Shown here: positions 43,135 to 52,028 of the stretch, one piece after another
Position numbering within the stretch: position 1 is the first letter of the stretch
Layout: the number at the start of each line of letters is the position of its first letter
Assembly: GCF_003253995.1 (NCBI RefSeq)
Contig: NZ_QKZL01000002.1
Location: 310,001-374,000 of the forward strand
DNA length: 64,000 nt
Direction of reading: 5' to 3'
Origin: Palleronia aestuarii
GTDB lineage: Bacteria; Pseudomonadota; Alphaproteobacteria; Rhodobacterales; Rhodobacteraceae
Notes under the pieces: generated by a model
Told to the model about the DNA's origin: nothing
Seen by the model: the letters and a program-made list of their open reading frames with translations, nothing else
The model's database searches: none
Program-made: the position numbers and the translations under genes

Positions 43135-46100
43135 GCGAATTCCTCGAGCATCGCGCGGGCCGAGTTGGAGCGCGGTTGCCAGAGGCCGCGCTCGACGGCC
43201 TCCGAGAGCCGGGCCGCGATCTCGCGCAGTGCCGGGGCGTTGTGTTCCTCGATGAAGTCGCGGGTTTCCTCATCCTCGAGGAACGCCGCGTGGACGAGGT
43301 CGAAATGGTGCGATTTCACCGCGCCGGTCGTGGCCGCGAAGGCGAACATGTAATCCACCGTCGCCGCGATCTCGAACGCGCCCTTGTAGCCGTGCCGCTT
43401 CACGCCCTCGATCCATTTGGGATTGACCACCCGTGATCGTACGACGCGGCCGACCTCCTCCTCAAGCGTCCGAATTACCGGGCGTTCGGGGCGGGAATGG
43501 TCGTTGTGATAGATCGGTCGCGCGCGGCCCTGCAGCGATTCCACCGCAGCCGCCGCGCCGCCTTCGAACTGGTAGTAATCGTCGCTGTCGAGGAGGTCGT
43601 GCTCTCGGTTGTCCTGGTTCTGCACGATCGCCTCCGCCTGTCCCAGCCGCGCCTCGAGTCCGGGGCGGTCGGCGTGTCCCTCGCCGTCCGCGCCATAGGC
43701 ATAGCCGCCCCAGCCGAGATAGGCGTCGGCGAGGTCGGCCTTCGCGCGCCAGAGCCGCTCGTCGATCATCGCCTGCAGTCCCGCGCCGTAGGCACCGGGC
43801 TTCGAGCCGAACACCCGCGCCTGCCCCTCGCCCGCACGGGCCCGCGCGGCGGCGGGATTCATGTCGTCGGGTTCGTCGAGGGCCTGGATCGCGCGCGCGG
43901 CACTGTCGACGAGGGCGATGAGCTGCGGGAAGGCGTCCCGGAAGAAGCCGGAGATTCGAAGCGTCACGTCCACACGGGGGCGGGCCAAAACGTCGAGGGG
44001 CAGGATCTCGAAGCCGGTGACGCGGCGGTTGGCGGCGTCCCATGTGGGCTTCGCGCCCATCAGGGCGAGGGCCTGCGCGATGTCGTCGCCGCCGGTGCGC
44101 ATGTTCGCCGTCCCCCAGGCGGTCAGAAGCAGGCTCCGCGGCCAGTCGCCCTGGTCCTGCAGGTGCCGCTCGACAAGGAGGGAGGCGGATTTCCAGCCGA
44201 GCGCCCAGGCGGTGGGGGTGGGGACGGCGCGGCTGTCGACGGAATAGAAGTTCCGCCCCGTCGGCAGTGTGTCGAGCCGCCCGCGCGTGGGCGCGCCCGA
44301 CGGGCCGGGCGGGATCGCGCGGCCCGAGAGCGCGGTCAGCAGGCCCGCCATCTCCGCCGGGCCGGATTCTTCGACCGCTGGGGCGATCCGCGTGGCGATC
44401 TCGTCGAGCACGGCCGTCGTGGCGGGGCCGGGGGACGACGCTCGCGGCTTCGCCGCATCGCCCCGCCCACCGTCCCAGAGCCGTTGCGCGAGCATCTCCA
44501 GCCGCTCCACCGTGTCGCCGTGGCTGCGCCAGGCGCCGTCTCCCGCAAGGCATTCGGGCCTCGGCCCCGTCCAGGCCGCCGCCATGTCGCAATCGAGGGG
44601 ATCGAAGCCGAGCTCCAGATCCGCGGCCATGGCTCTCAGGAGTGACGCGTCCCCATTCTTGCCCGTCCCGCGCGGGATCCGTGCCAGCGCGATCACCAGA
44701 TCGCGCGCGAGACGCCCTTCCGGCGCCCGACCGAAGATATGGAGCCCGTCGCGGATCTGCGCCTCCTTCAACTCGCACAGATAGGCGTCGAGCTTGGCGA
44801 GATCCGTCTCCGCATCGCCGCTCATGCCGATGTCGCGATCGAGGCCGGTCGACTGGCTCAAGCTGAGGATCTCGCCCCTGAGATGGGCGATCCGGCGCGG
44901 ATCGACGCCCGCCGCCTCGTAGTATTCGTCGACGAGCGCCTCGAGGTCGCGCAGGGGGCCGTAGGTCTCCGCCCGCGTCAGCGGCGGGGTCAGGTGATCG
45001 ACGATGACGGCCTGCGCCCGCCGCTTGGCCTGCGTTCCCTCGCCCGGATCGTTGATGATGAAGGGGTAGACGTGTGGCATCGGCCCCAGGACCGCCTCCG
45101 GCAGGCAGGTGTCCGACAGGGCCACCGACTTGCCGGGCAGCCATTCCAGATTGCCGTGCTTGCCCATGTGGACGATCGCCTGCGCGCCGTGGACGTGCCG
45201 AAGCCAGAAATAGAACGCGAGGTAGTTATGCGGCGGCACGAGGTCCGGCGCATGGTAGGTTTCCGTCGGGTCGATGTTGTAGCCGCGCGCAGGCTGCAGC
45301 CCGACGACCACGTTCCCGTAATCGAGCACGGCCAGCTTGAAGCCGTCCTGCGTGACGAACGGATCGTCCTCGGGCGGGCCCCAGCGGCTCTCGATCCCGC
45401 TCCGGACGTCCCAGGGAAGGGCGCGGTAATGCTCGAGATAGGTCGCCATCGGCAGCGCCACGCCGCCCGCCCGCTCCGCGCGGTCGGTGAGCCAGTTCGT
45501 GGGGCCGGCCATCAGCGCCGCCATCAGCGCGTCGGAATGCGCCGGCGCCTCCGCCACGCCGTAGCCCGCCCCGGCGAGGGCCGCGAGGACGTCGACGGTC
45601 GCGGCGGGCGTGTCGAGCCCCACGCCGTTGGCGAGCCGCCCGTCCTTGTTAGGATAGTTCGCGAGCACCAGCGCGACCTTGCGGTCCTCCTCGGGGGTAT
45701 GCCGCAGCGCGGACCAGTTCGCGGCGAGCGCTGCCACGAAGGCGATGCGGTCGCCCTGGGGGCGGTAGGTGGCGATCGCGCATTCCGTCGCCTCGTCGAA
45801 GAAGGCCGTGTCCTTGAAGCTGATCGCGCGGGAGAGGAGGCGTCCATCCACCTCCGGCAGCGCCACGTTCATCGCGATGTCGCGCGCCGAGAGGCCTGCC
45901 AGACCCTCCGACCAGGCTTCCTCCGTCGATCCCGCGAGCACGGCCTGGAGGACCGGCGCGGCGTTCGCCCAGGGCGCGGCGAGCGGGTTCTCCGACCCCT
46001 CGCCCGCATGGGGGGAGCCGGTGGCGAAGCTCGTGAGGTTCACGATCACAGCCGGAGGTGCTTCGGTAAAGAGATGCTCCAGCGTCGCGGCGGAGACGGG

Positions 46101-46826
46101 GTCCTTCAGCGACGCCACAAAAACCGGCAGCGGGTTCAGTCCCGCCCGGAGGAGCGCCTTGACCATCCGGTTGACCGGTGCGAGCCCCGCGCCCTGCACG
46201 AGGGCGCGGTAGAAGACGATGGGGGCCACCGGCGCGCCCTCCACCCAATTCCCGCGCAAGGAGGCGAGGTCGGTCTGCCCCGTCCCGGGCCAGTAGAGCC
46301 CGGCTCGTAGCAGGGGGCGGGCGGGGCCGGGCCGCTCTTCTCCGTCGAGCATCGCGCGTGCATGGGCGAGGAGCGTCGCGGCATTGTCGGGTCCCCCTTC
46401 CACGAAGCAGGACCAGAGGGCGTCGTAATCCTCGTCCGAGACGGTGGAGAGCGCGCGCAGCTCCGCGTCCGGCTTGTCGTCTCCGGGCAGGAGCACCAGC
46501 GGCACGCCCGCCGCATGGAGCCGCGCGGAATATTGCGCCACGCCGTAGCGCCAGTAGCCGACGCCGCCCAGAAGCCGGACGATCACCATTCGCGATTTCG
46601 CCGCGCAATTCGCCAGATGCAGGTCGACCGACATCGGGTGGCGCAGATGGGCAAGATTGACGAGACGAAGCGAAGGCGGCGCCGTCATCTCGGACCGCGC
46701 GAGGGAAAGCACGGCGAGATCGGTATCGGCGGCCGAAAGGATCACCAGGTCGGCGGGGCTCTGTCCCGGATCGACGGCTTCGGTACCGTCGTCAATGGCC
46801 CCGGGCGTGGCGGCGAGAAGGTGCAT
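43131..46826 (-). CDS. cobN: Cobaltochelatase subunit CobN
   Basis: Large subunit of the ATP-dependent CobNST complex that inserts cobalt into hydrogenobyrinic acid a,c-diamide in the aerobic route. The 1231-residue product matches the CobN/BchH family throughout, for example VHMGKHGNLEWLPGKS, FIINDPGEGTQAKRRAQAV, LPTGRNFYSVD and TRNPKWIEGVKRHGYKGA-like segment near the end. The start at 46826 (MHLLAATPG) is chosen. Residues about 784-799 (DGGRGDAAKPRASSPG) are encoded by a copy of the dispersed palindromic repeat and look like an insertion. cobS and cobT are not in the window. Confidence 0.96.
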   Translation of the reverse strand: MHLLAATPGAIDDGTEAVDPGQSPADLVILSAADTDLAVLSLARSEMTAPPSLRLVNLAHLRHPMSVDLHLANCAAKSRMVIVRLLGGVGYWRYGVAQYSARLHAAGVPLVLLPGDDKPDAELRALSTVSDEDYDALWSCFVEGGPDNAATLLAHARAMLDGEERPGPARPLLRAGLYWPGTGQTDLASLRGNWVEGAPVAPIVFYRALVQGAGLAPVNRMVKALLRAGLNPLPVFVASLKDPVSAATLEHLFTEAPPAVIVNLTSFATGSPHAGEGSENPLAAPWANAAPVLQAVLAGSTEEAWSEGLAGLSARDIAMNVALPEVDGRLLSRAISFKDTAFFDEATECAIATYRPQGDRIAFVAALAANWSALRHTPEEDRKVALVLANYPNKDGRLANGVGLDTPAATVDVLAALAGAGYGVAEAPAHSDALMAALMAGPTNWLTDRAERAGGVALPMATYLEHYRALPWDVRSGIESRWGPPEDDPFVTQDGFKLAVLDYGNVVVGLQPARGYNIDPTETYHAPDLVPPHNYLAFYFWLRHVHGAQAIVHMGKHGNLEWLPGKSVALSDTCLPEAVLGPMPHVYPFIINDPGEGTQAKRRAQAVIVDHLTPPLTRAETYGPLRDLEALVDEYYEAAGVDPRRIAHLRGEILSLSQSTGLDRDIGMSGDAETDLAKLDAYLCELKEAQIRDGLHIFGRAPEGRLARDLVIALARIPRGTGKNGDASLLRAMAADLELGFDPLDCDMAAAWTGPRPECLAGDGAWRSHGDTVERLEMLAQRLWDGGRGDAAKPRASSPGPATTAVLDEIATRIAPAVEESGPAEMAGLLTALSGRAIPPGPSGAPTRGRLDTLPTGRNFYSVDSRAVPTPTAWALGWKSASLLVERHLQDQGDWPRSLLLTAWGTANMRTGGDDIAQALALMGAKPTWDAANRRVTGFEILPLDVLARPRVDVTLRISGFFRDAFPQLIALVDSAARAIQALDEPDDMNPAAARARAGEGQARVFGSKPGAYGAGLQAMIDERLWRAKADLADAYLGWGGYAYGADGEGHADRPGLEARLGQAEAIVQNQDNREHDLLDSDDYYQFEGGAAAAVESLQGRARPIYHNDHSRPERPVIRTLEEEVGRVVRSRVVNPKWIEGVKRHGYKGAFEIAATVDYMFAFAATTGAVKSHHFDLVHAAFLEDEETRDFIEEHNAPALREIAARLSEAVERGLWQPRSNSARAMLEEFA
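44431..44476. repeat. Palindromic repeat, copy A (inside cobN)
   Basis: About 46 bases with GGACG/CGTCC ends and an inner GCGGC-TTC-GCCGC hairpin. From CGCTCGCGGCT onward it matches copy B at 36 of 38 bases. It lies in the cobN coding sequence without breaking the frame. Confidence 0.75.
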
Positions 46827-46854
46827 GATGGCGTCTCCGGGCCCGGATCGGGCC

Positions 46855-47313
46855 TCAAGTCTCCAGGGATTTTTCCATGAAGATGCTGCTTGCATTGGCG
46901 GTGTATTCGCCGAACGGCTCCCGCTCCCGGAAACCGTGCCGTGCGTAGAAGGTTCGTGCCGCGCGAAGCGCGTCGCCGGTCTCGAGACGAAGCACTTCGA
47001 GCCCTTCTTCGCGGGCGCGATCCTCCACCTGGCGCAGCAGGGCGTCGGCCGCTCCGGTGCCGCGCGCGAGGTCGGCCACGAACATCGACTTCACTTCGCC
47101 CCAGCCGTCGCGGATGGCGAGCGCGATGGTCCCCACCACGTCCGCGCCCTGCCGTGCGGCGAAGAAGCGCATGTGTGGCGCGCGCAGGGCCTCGATATCG
47201 AGGAAATGGTTCTCTTCGGGCGGAAACAGGCTCTCCATGAGCTCGTGGCTCATCCTGAGGAGCGCGGCGGCGCCCGGTGCGCCGGGATCGGCTTCTTCGA
47301 CGATCAGGGGCAT
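46855..47313 (-). CDS. GNAT-family N-acetyltransferase
   Basis: A 152-residue acetyltransferase domain protein. The fold pattern is visible: VGTIALAIRDGWGEVKSMFVAD (strands 4), ARGTGAADALLRQVEDRA (acetyl-CoA pyrophosphate loop, R-G-T-G-A variant of Q/RxxGxG/A), and AARTFYARHGFREREPF. Substrate unknown. It ends 28 bases before cobN and is probably in the same transcript. Confidence 0.85.
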   Translation of the reverse strand: MPLIVEEADPGAPGAAALLRMSHELMESLFPPEENHFLDIEALRAPHMRFFAARQGADVVGTIALAIRDGWGEVKSMFVADLARGTGAADALLRQVEDRAREEGLEVLRLETGDALRAARTFYARHGFREREPFGEYTANASSIFMEKSLET

Positions 47314-47367
47314 GCGACTTGCCGGGCCCCGGGCACGGCGCCATATGATGGGGCAAAGAGCGACACC

Positions 47368-47580
47368 ATGGATGACGACGAGATGAAAACCGCGCCGGAC
47401 CACGAGGTGGATCGATCCGAGGCGAGCGACAAGCCCGCGAAGAACGAGGATGACCCGAAGGGCAAGACCAAGTTCGACAAGCCGGCGACGGGCGAGGAGA
47501 GCCTTGCCATCGACGAGGAGGGCAAGAATATCCGCGGTCCGGAAGGTCATGCCAAGGACGGGCACGACGACGAGACCTGA
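47368..47580 (+). CDS. Small highly charged protein, unrecognised
   Basis: A 70-residue, strongly acidic and lysine-rich product starting MDDDEMKTAPDHEVDRSEAS, with no hydrophobic segment, cysteine or known motif; it is probably disordered. It fills the 269-base gap between the GNAT start and the cobW stop, ending 2 bases before the cobW end, on the opposite strand. Reading frame position and codon use fit a real gene, but the ribosome site is weak. Confidence 0.5.
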   Translation: MDDDEMKTAPDHEVDRSEASDKPAKNEDDPKGKTKFDKPATGEESLAIDEEGKNIRGPEGHAKDGHDDET

Positions 47581-47582
47581 TC

Positions 47583-48623
47583 TCACGCCGACAGCGCCGC
47601 GGTGATCGCGGCGCGGTCGAGCCCGGCTTCGCCGATGACGACGAGCCGCGTCTCCCGTTCCGATCCGCCGAGCGGCCGGTCGTAGTAGCTGTCGACGCGC
47701 GGACCCACCGCCTGGATGGTCAGGCGCATGGGCTTGCCCGTCACCGCCGCGAACCCCTTCAGACGCAAGATATCGTGGCTGCGGATCGTTTGCGCCACAA
47801 GATCGGCGAAAGCTTTCGGATCGGCAATTTCGGGGCGGGTCACGACGAAGCTCTCGAACTCGTCGTGATCGTGGTCATGCTCCCCGTCCTCTCCGTGATG
47901 GTGGTGGGGAGCGTCGCGGGCGTCGAGATCGGTCTCCGCCGCCGCGGACCGGCCGAGGAGGACGTCGGCGGGCAGGACGCCCATCGAGGTCGAGACGACC
48001 TGGACGCCGGGGCGGGATTCTGTGCGCAGGCGGTCGGAAAGGCTTTTGGCCTCAATGGGTTCCAGGAGGTCTGACTTGTTGACGACGATGAGGTCGGCGC
48101 AGGCGATCTGATCCTCGAACAGCTCGGAGAGCGGGGTCTCGTGGTCGAGGTTGTCGTCGGCCGCGCGCTGAGCGTCTACCGCGTTGATATCGTGGGCGAA
48201 ACGGCCCTCCGCCACGGCCTTGCCATCGACGAGGGTGACGACGCCGTCTACGGTGACGCGGGTGGAGATCTCGGGCCAGTTGAAGGCCTGGACGAGCGGC
48301 TGCGGCAGGGCGAGACCGGAGGTCTCGATCACGATGTGATCCGGCAAGTCTTTGCGTGACAACAGTTTTTCTAGGGTCGGCACGAAATCCTCGGCGACGG
48401 TGCAGCAGATGCAGCCGTTCGAGAGCTCCATCACGTCGTCGTCGGTGCAGGTGGCGTCGCCGCAGCCCTTGAGGATGTCGCCATCGACGCCGAGATCACC
48501 GAACTCGTTGATGATCAAGGCAATCTTCCGCCCTTCCGCATTGTTCAGGAGGTGACGGATCAGCGTCGTCTTGCCCGATCCGAGGAAGCCGGTGACGATT
48601 GTGGCGGGGATCTTGGCGGGCAT
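47583..48623 (-). CDS. cobW: CobW GTPase, metal chaperone of cobalamin synthesis
   Basis: A 346-residue COG0523-family GTPase, thought to deliver cobalt for CobN. It has Walker A TGFLGSGKTTLIRH near residue 10, the metal-binding CICC motif (GCICCTV), the VNKSDLLE G4 motif, and a histidine-rich loop (HHHHGEDGEHDHDHDE) in the middle. The start at 48623 (MPAKIPAT) follows GAGAGG. Separated from upstream hupE by the 11-bp repeat array. Confidence 0.93.
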   Translation of the reverse strand: MPAKIPATIVTGFLGSGKTTLIRHLLNNAEGRKIALIINEFGDLGVDGDILKGCGDATCTDDDVMELSNGCICCTVAEDFVPTLEKLLSRKDLPDHIVIETSGLALPQPLVQAFNWPEISTRVTVDGVVTLVDGKAVAEGRFAHDINAVDAQRAADDNLDHETPLSELFEDQIACADLIVVNKSDLLEPIEAKSLSDRLRTESRPGVQVVSTSMGVLPADVLLGRSAAAETDLDARDAPHHHHGEDGEHDHDHDEFESFVVTRPEIADPKAFADLVAQTIRSHDILRLKGFAAVTGKPMRLTIQAVGPRVDSYYDRPLGGSERETRLVVIGEAGLDRAAITAALSA

Positions 48624-48650
48624 CTGGGAGCCTCTCAGCGGGTGAAACGG

Positions 48651-48771
48651 CGTACACGGAACGTACACGGGGCGTACACGGAATGTCGGATCCGCGTGCA
48701 GCGGGCGTCAGGCGCCCGTGCATACGGGGTATGGCGGGTGTGCAGCGGGCGTACACAGGTCGTGCGTACGC
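48651..48771. repeat. Array of eleven 11-bp degenerate repeats (array 2)
   Basis: Eleven consecutive 11-base units on the + strand with no change of spacing over 121 bases. Clean units are CGTACACGGAA (48651, 48673), CGTACACGGGG (48662) and CGTACACAGGT (48750); others keep CGT or TGT plus a G-rich end. The unit is the same as in array 1 (14442-14576). It fills nearly all of the 162-base gap between hupE and cobW, so it is probably transcribed in the reverse sense within that operon. Confidence 0.85.
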
Positions 48772-48785
48772 CCGACATCGAGGGC

Positions 48786-49433
48786 TCAGCCCCAGCCGAG
48801 CGCGCCGAAGATGGCGCCTTCGGCCGTCTCGAGCGTGAGGAAGAGCCCCACCCCCGCGACGACGGCACCGGCGAGGCGCGGCTCGAGCGCGGTCGCGGCC
48901 GCGGCGGACGCGAGACGGCGCAGGGCGAGGCCGGCGCCTACGGCGATCGCGTATTGCACGGCGAGGAGCCCGAGCAGGTAGCCCGGAAGGACGGCGCCCA
49001 TCGCGCCCGCCTCGGCCGAGGCCATCGCGCCGCCGAAGGCGGCGCCGTGGAAGAGGCCGAAGCCCGCGAAGAGCGCCATCGCGACCGGCGCGGAGGGCGC
49101 GCGGCCCGACAGCGCCACGGCGCCCAGGCCGAGCAGCGAAACGGCGATCACCGCCTCGGTCAGCGGCAGGGCGGGGCCGAAGGTGGTCAGCAGCACGCCG
49201 GCGAGCATCGCGGCCAGATAGGCGAGCGGCCCGGTGAAGGCCCGGCCCGCGAACGCCGCGACGATCCCCACCAGGGCGACGAAGAAGAGATGGTCGAAGC
49301 CCAGCACCGGATGGCCGACGCCCGAAAGCAGCCCGTGGGCGAACGTGGTCATCTCCGTCCCGCCGAGCGGGTGGTGGGCGAGTGCGGGCGTGGCGGCGAG
49401 CGCGGCCCCGGCGGTCGTAAGAAGTCGTTTCAT
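48786..49433 (-). CDS. hupE: HupE/UreJ-family membrane protein, candidate cobalt importer
   Basis: A 215-residue protein with a signal peptide (ending TPALAHH) and about six membrane segments. The N-terminal HHPLGG and the GHPVLGFDHLFFVALVG segment, with conserved His and Asp, are the HupE/UreJ metal-transport signature. The start at 49433 has GGAAGGGGA nine bases upstream. A cobalamin riboswitch precedes it, so cobalt rather than nickel is the likely substrate. First gene of the - strand cobalamin block. Confidence 0.85.
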   Translation of the reverse strand: MKRLLTTAGAALAATPALAHHPLGGTEMTTFAHGLLSGVGHPVLGFDHLFFVALVGIVAAFAGRAFTGPLAYLAAMLAGVLLTTFGPALPLTEAVIAVSLLGLGAVALSGRAPSAPVAMALFAGFGLFHGAAFGGAMASAEAGAMGAVLPGYLLGLLAVQYAIAVGAGLALRRLASAAAATALEPRLAGAVVAGVGLFLTLETAEGAIFGALGWG

Positions 49434-49539
49434 GTCTGTCCCCTTCCGGTCACTTCTTGAAAGGGGGAGTTCGTCGAGGGGGGATTGCGACGCCGCCGCA
49501 TTCTGACCCATCACCGGAACACCCCGTCCGTTCGTCAGG

Positions 49540-49759
49540 CCGGACGATGTCGCGTCCGGTGCGTGGCTGGTCTCCTGGCTTGCGGGTCACGGCGAACCTC
49601 GGCCTTCCCGGGCAGGCGCCCAGTGGCATCTTCGAGGTCCGCTCGCCGCGTACAGTCGCGGGGGCGGCTGCGGTCTGCCGGGTTCCTGATCGGATCCCCC
49701 GGTCCCGCATTCCCATTTCAGCCCCCGCGGCTTGGCCGCGTCGTGAGGGGCACCATGCG
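49540..49759 (-). promoter_or_regulatory. Cobalamin riboswitch controlling hupE
   Basis: On the - strand, starting near 49754 with GGTGCCCC, the order is: GGGAATGCGG, then CCGCCCCCGCGACTGTACGC, then GATGCCACTGGG, then the B12 box AGCCAGGAGACCAGCCAC (49580-49563). These are the conserved elements of the adenosylcobalamin riboswitch in order. Past the box is a CCGGACG/CGTCCGG hairpin (49559-49540). Further down, TCCCCCTT (about 49468-49461) can pair with the hupE ribosome site AAGGGGA (49445-49439), suggesting that bound B12 blocks translation. Confidence 0.93.
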
Positions 49760-49765
49760 GGACCA

Positions 49766-49794
49766 GCATTGCGATGCCGGGCGCGCCGCGTCAA
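49766..49794 (-). promoter_or_regulatory. Candidate promoter ahead of the riboswitch
   Basis: On the - strand TTGACG (49794-49789), a 17-base spacer and CAATGC (49771-49766). Initiation would fall near 49759, just before the first riboswitch helix. The -10 match is weak; position is the main support. Confidence 0.45.
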
Positions 49795-49832
49795 TGGGGG
49801 GCGGAAAGATGGTCGCGCGCCGGGGTGGCCAT

Positions 49833-50735
49833 TCAGCGCACGGCGACCACGACGAGTACCGACAGGGTGATGAGCGTCATTCCCACCGCCTCGCGCCGGG
49901 TGATCCGTTCGCCGAAGACCAGCGTCGCGGCGAAGATGGAGAAGATCACCTCGACCTGTCCCACCGCGAACACCATCGCGGCGTTCTGCAGCGTGAAGGC
50001 GGTGAACCAGCACAGGCTTCCGGCCATCCCGCTCAGGCCGATCCAGACAGCCCCGCGCCACGCGGCGGCGACCCGCGCCACCTGCCCCTTTTCCCGAAAG
50101 GCGAGCCATGCGGAGAGGGACAGGGTCTGCAGGACGGTGATGATCGCGAGGGAGAGGCCCGCCCGGAGGAGCGGGTCGGGGCTTTCCACGGCGAGGGTGG
50201 CGCCGCGATAGCCGACCGCGGAAATGGCGAAGAACGCGCCCGAGCACAGGCCGAGGATCGTGGCGCGGCTTCGCAGGCCGTCCCGGAGGCGGCCGCCCAG
50301 CGTGGCCGTCTCCGACAAGGCGAGCACGCCGATCAGGCCCATGAGGATCGCGCCCATGCCGATCGCGGAGACCCGATCGCCCAGGACCACGAAGCCCGCG
50401 AGCGCCGTCTGCATGACCTCCGTCTTCTTGAAGGTGATCCCGACCGCGAAATTGCGCTGCGCGAAGAGCGCGACCACGCACCAGGTCGCGAGGATCTGGC
50501 TGGCACCGCCCGCCAGGGCATAGGGCCAGAAGTGCGGCGCGACCTGTGGCACGGGCAGGTCGCGGGCCAGCAGATACGCGGCGAGAAGGGCGGTGACGAA
50601 GGGCACGGAATACCAGAACCGCGCGAGCGTCGCGCCCCCGGCGCTGAGAGTGCCCATGCTGAGCTTTTTCTGGAGCATGAAGCGGAGCGTCTGGAACGCG
50701 GCCGCGGCGATGGCGAGGATGACCCAGAGCTCCAT
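49833..50735 (-). CDS. DMT/EamA-family transporter
   Basis: A 300-residue inner-membrane protein with ten predicted membrane segments in two EamA repeats, beginning MELWVILAIAAAAFQTLRF. The AVGITFKKTEVMQTALAGFVVLGD and VIFSIFAATLVFGERITRREA segments end the two halves as usual for the family. Substrate unknown. Its stop is 74 bases upstream of the riboswitch, so it is a separate unit on the same strand. Confidence 0.85.
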   Translation of the reverse strand: MELWVILAIAAAAFQTLRFMLQKKLSMGTLSAGGATLARFWYSVPFVTALLAAYLLARDLPVPQVAPHFWPYALAGGASQILATWCVVALFAQRNFAVGITFKKTEVMQTALAGFVVLGDRVSAIGMGAILMGLIGVLALSETATLGGRLRDGLRSRATILGLCSGAFFAISAVGYRGATLAVESPDPLLRAGLSLAIITVLQTLSLSAWLAFREKGQVARVAAAWRGAVWIGLSGMAGSLCWFTAFTLQNAAMVFAVGQVEVIFSIFAATLVFGERITRREAVGMTLITLSVLVVVAVR

Positions 50736-50831
50736 CGCGACCGCTTAGCGCCGCGGCTGCGGGGCGACAAGGTGTGCGCGCGGACCGCGACGGGGCCTGT
50801 CGCGCGGCGGCCGCTGCGTTATCCTGCGCCG

Positions 50832-52028
50832 ATGACACGCCCCCTGCTTCAGAACCGGACGGCCCGACGCCTCTTTCTCGACCGTCACCTCCTCCTGCGT
50901 CCCGGATCGGGGCCGGGCCGGGGGACCGACCTCGATGACGTCCTGGGGCGGCTGGGCTTCGTGCAGATCGACAGCGTCAACACGCTCGCGCGCGCCCACG
51001 ACCTCATCCTGTGGTCGCGGCGCGGACGGTACCGCCCGCGCGCGCTCGAGGCGCTCGTCGCGCGGCGGCGGACGGCCTTCGAGCACTGGACCCACGACGC
51101 GGCCGCGATCCCGATGGCCTTCTATCCGATGTGGCGGCTGAAATTCGCCCGCGACGAAGCCCGGATGCGCCGGCGCTGGCCTGCCTGGCAGCGCGGCGGC
51201 TGGCAGGGCGAGCTCGACACCGTGCTGCGCCACGTCTCCGATCGCGGGCCGGTCAGCGCGCGCGAGCTCGGCGGCGACGGGGGCGGCGGCTCGTCGGGCT
51301 GGTGGAACTGGCATCCGTCGAAGACGGCGCTTGAATTCCTCTGGCGCTCCGGACGGCTCGCGATCTGTCATCGCCGCGGGTTTCAGAAGCTCTACGATCT
51401 GCCCGAACGGGTCATCCCGCCCGAGGTCCGCGCCGCGCGGCCCGACGATGCCGAGATCGTGGACTGGGCGATGTCGGAGGCGCTGGAGCGGGTGGGGTTC
51501 GCCACGAGCGGCGAGCTCGCGGCCTTCTTCGAGATCGCGACCCGCGATGAGGCGCGGGAATGGTGCGCCGAAGCGCTCGCCCGCGGGCGGATCGTGGAGG
51601 TCGATGTCGAATGCACGGGCGGTGCGCGGCGCCGCGGCTTCACCACGGAGGGGCTGCTCGACCGGGCCGCGACGCTGCCCGCGCCCTCGTCGCGCGTGCG
51701 GATCCTGAGCCCGTTCGACCCTGCCCTGCGCGACCGGGCGCGGGCCGAGCGCCTCTTCGGGTTTCGTTACCGCATCGAGATCTTCGTGCCGGAGGCGAAG
51801 CGGCGCTATGGCTACTACGTCTTTCCGGTGATGCAGGGCGACCGCGTGATCGGCCGGATCGACGCGCGGCGCGACGGGTCCGAGATCGCCGTGCGCGCCT
51901 TCTGGCCCGAGCCGGGCGAGAAGATGGGGAAGGGGCGCCTCGCGGGGCTGGAGGCGGAGCTTTCCCGTCTGCATCCGTTCCTCGGCACGACGTCCGTCAC
52001 GTTCGCGGCGGACTGGTTGCGGGCGTGA
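50832..52028 (+). CDS. YcaQ-type winged-helix DNA glycosylase (HTH_42)
   Basis: A 398-residue protein of the YcaQ/AlkZ family, which unhooks interstrand DNA crosslinks and removes bulky alkylated bases. The N-terminal LGFVQIDSVNTLARAHDLILWSR segment has the catalytic QxD motif (QID, about residue 43), followed by HWTHDAAAIPM and tandem winged-helix regions, ending WLRA. The QxD form matches the YcaQ (AlkX) branch. The ATG at 50832 matches the family N-terminus; the long upstream frame is an artefact. Confidence 0.87.
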   Translation: MTRPLLQNRTARRLFLDRHLLLRPGSGPGRGTDLDDVLGRLGFVQIDSVNTLARAHDLILWSRRGRYRPRALEALVARRRTAFEHWTHDAAAIPMAFYPMWRLKFARDEARMRRRWPAWQRGGWQGELDTVLRHVSDRGPVSARELGGDGGGGSSGWWNWHPSKTALEFLWRSGRLAICHRRGFQKLYDLPERVIPPEVRAARPDDAEIVDWAMSEALERVGFATSGELAAFFEIATRDEAREWCAEALARGRIVEVDVECTGGARRRGFTTEGLLDRAATLPAPSSRVRILSPFDPALRDRARAERLFGFRYRIEIFVPEAKRRYGYYVFPVMQGDRVIGRIDARRDGSEIAVRAFWPEPGEKMGKGRLAGLEAELSRLHPFLGTTSVTFAADWLRA

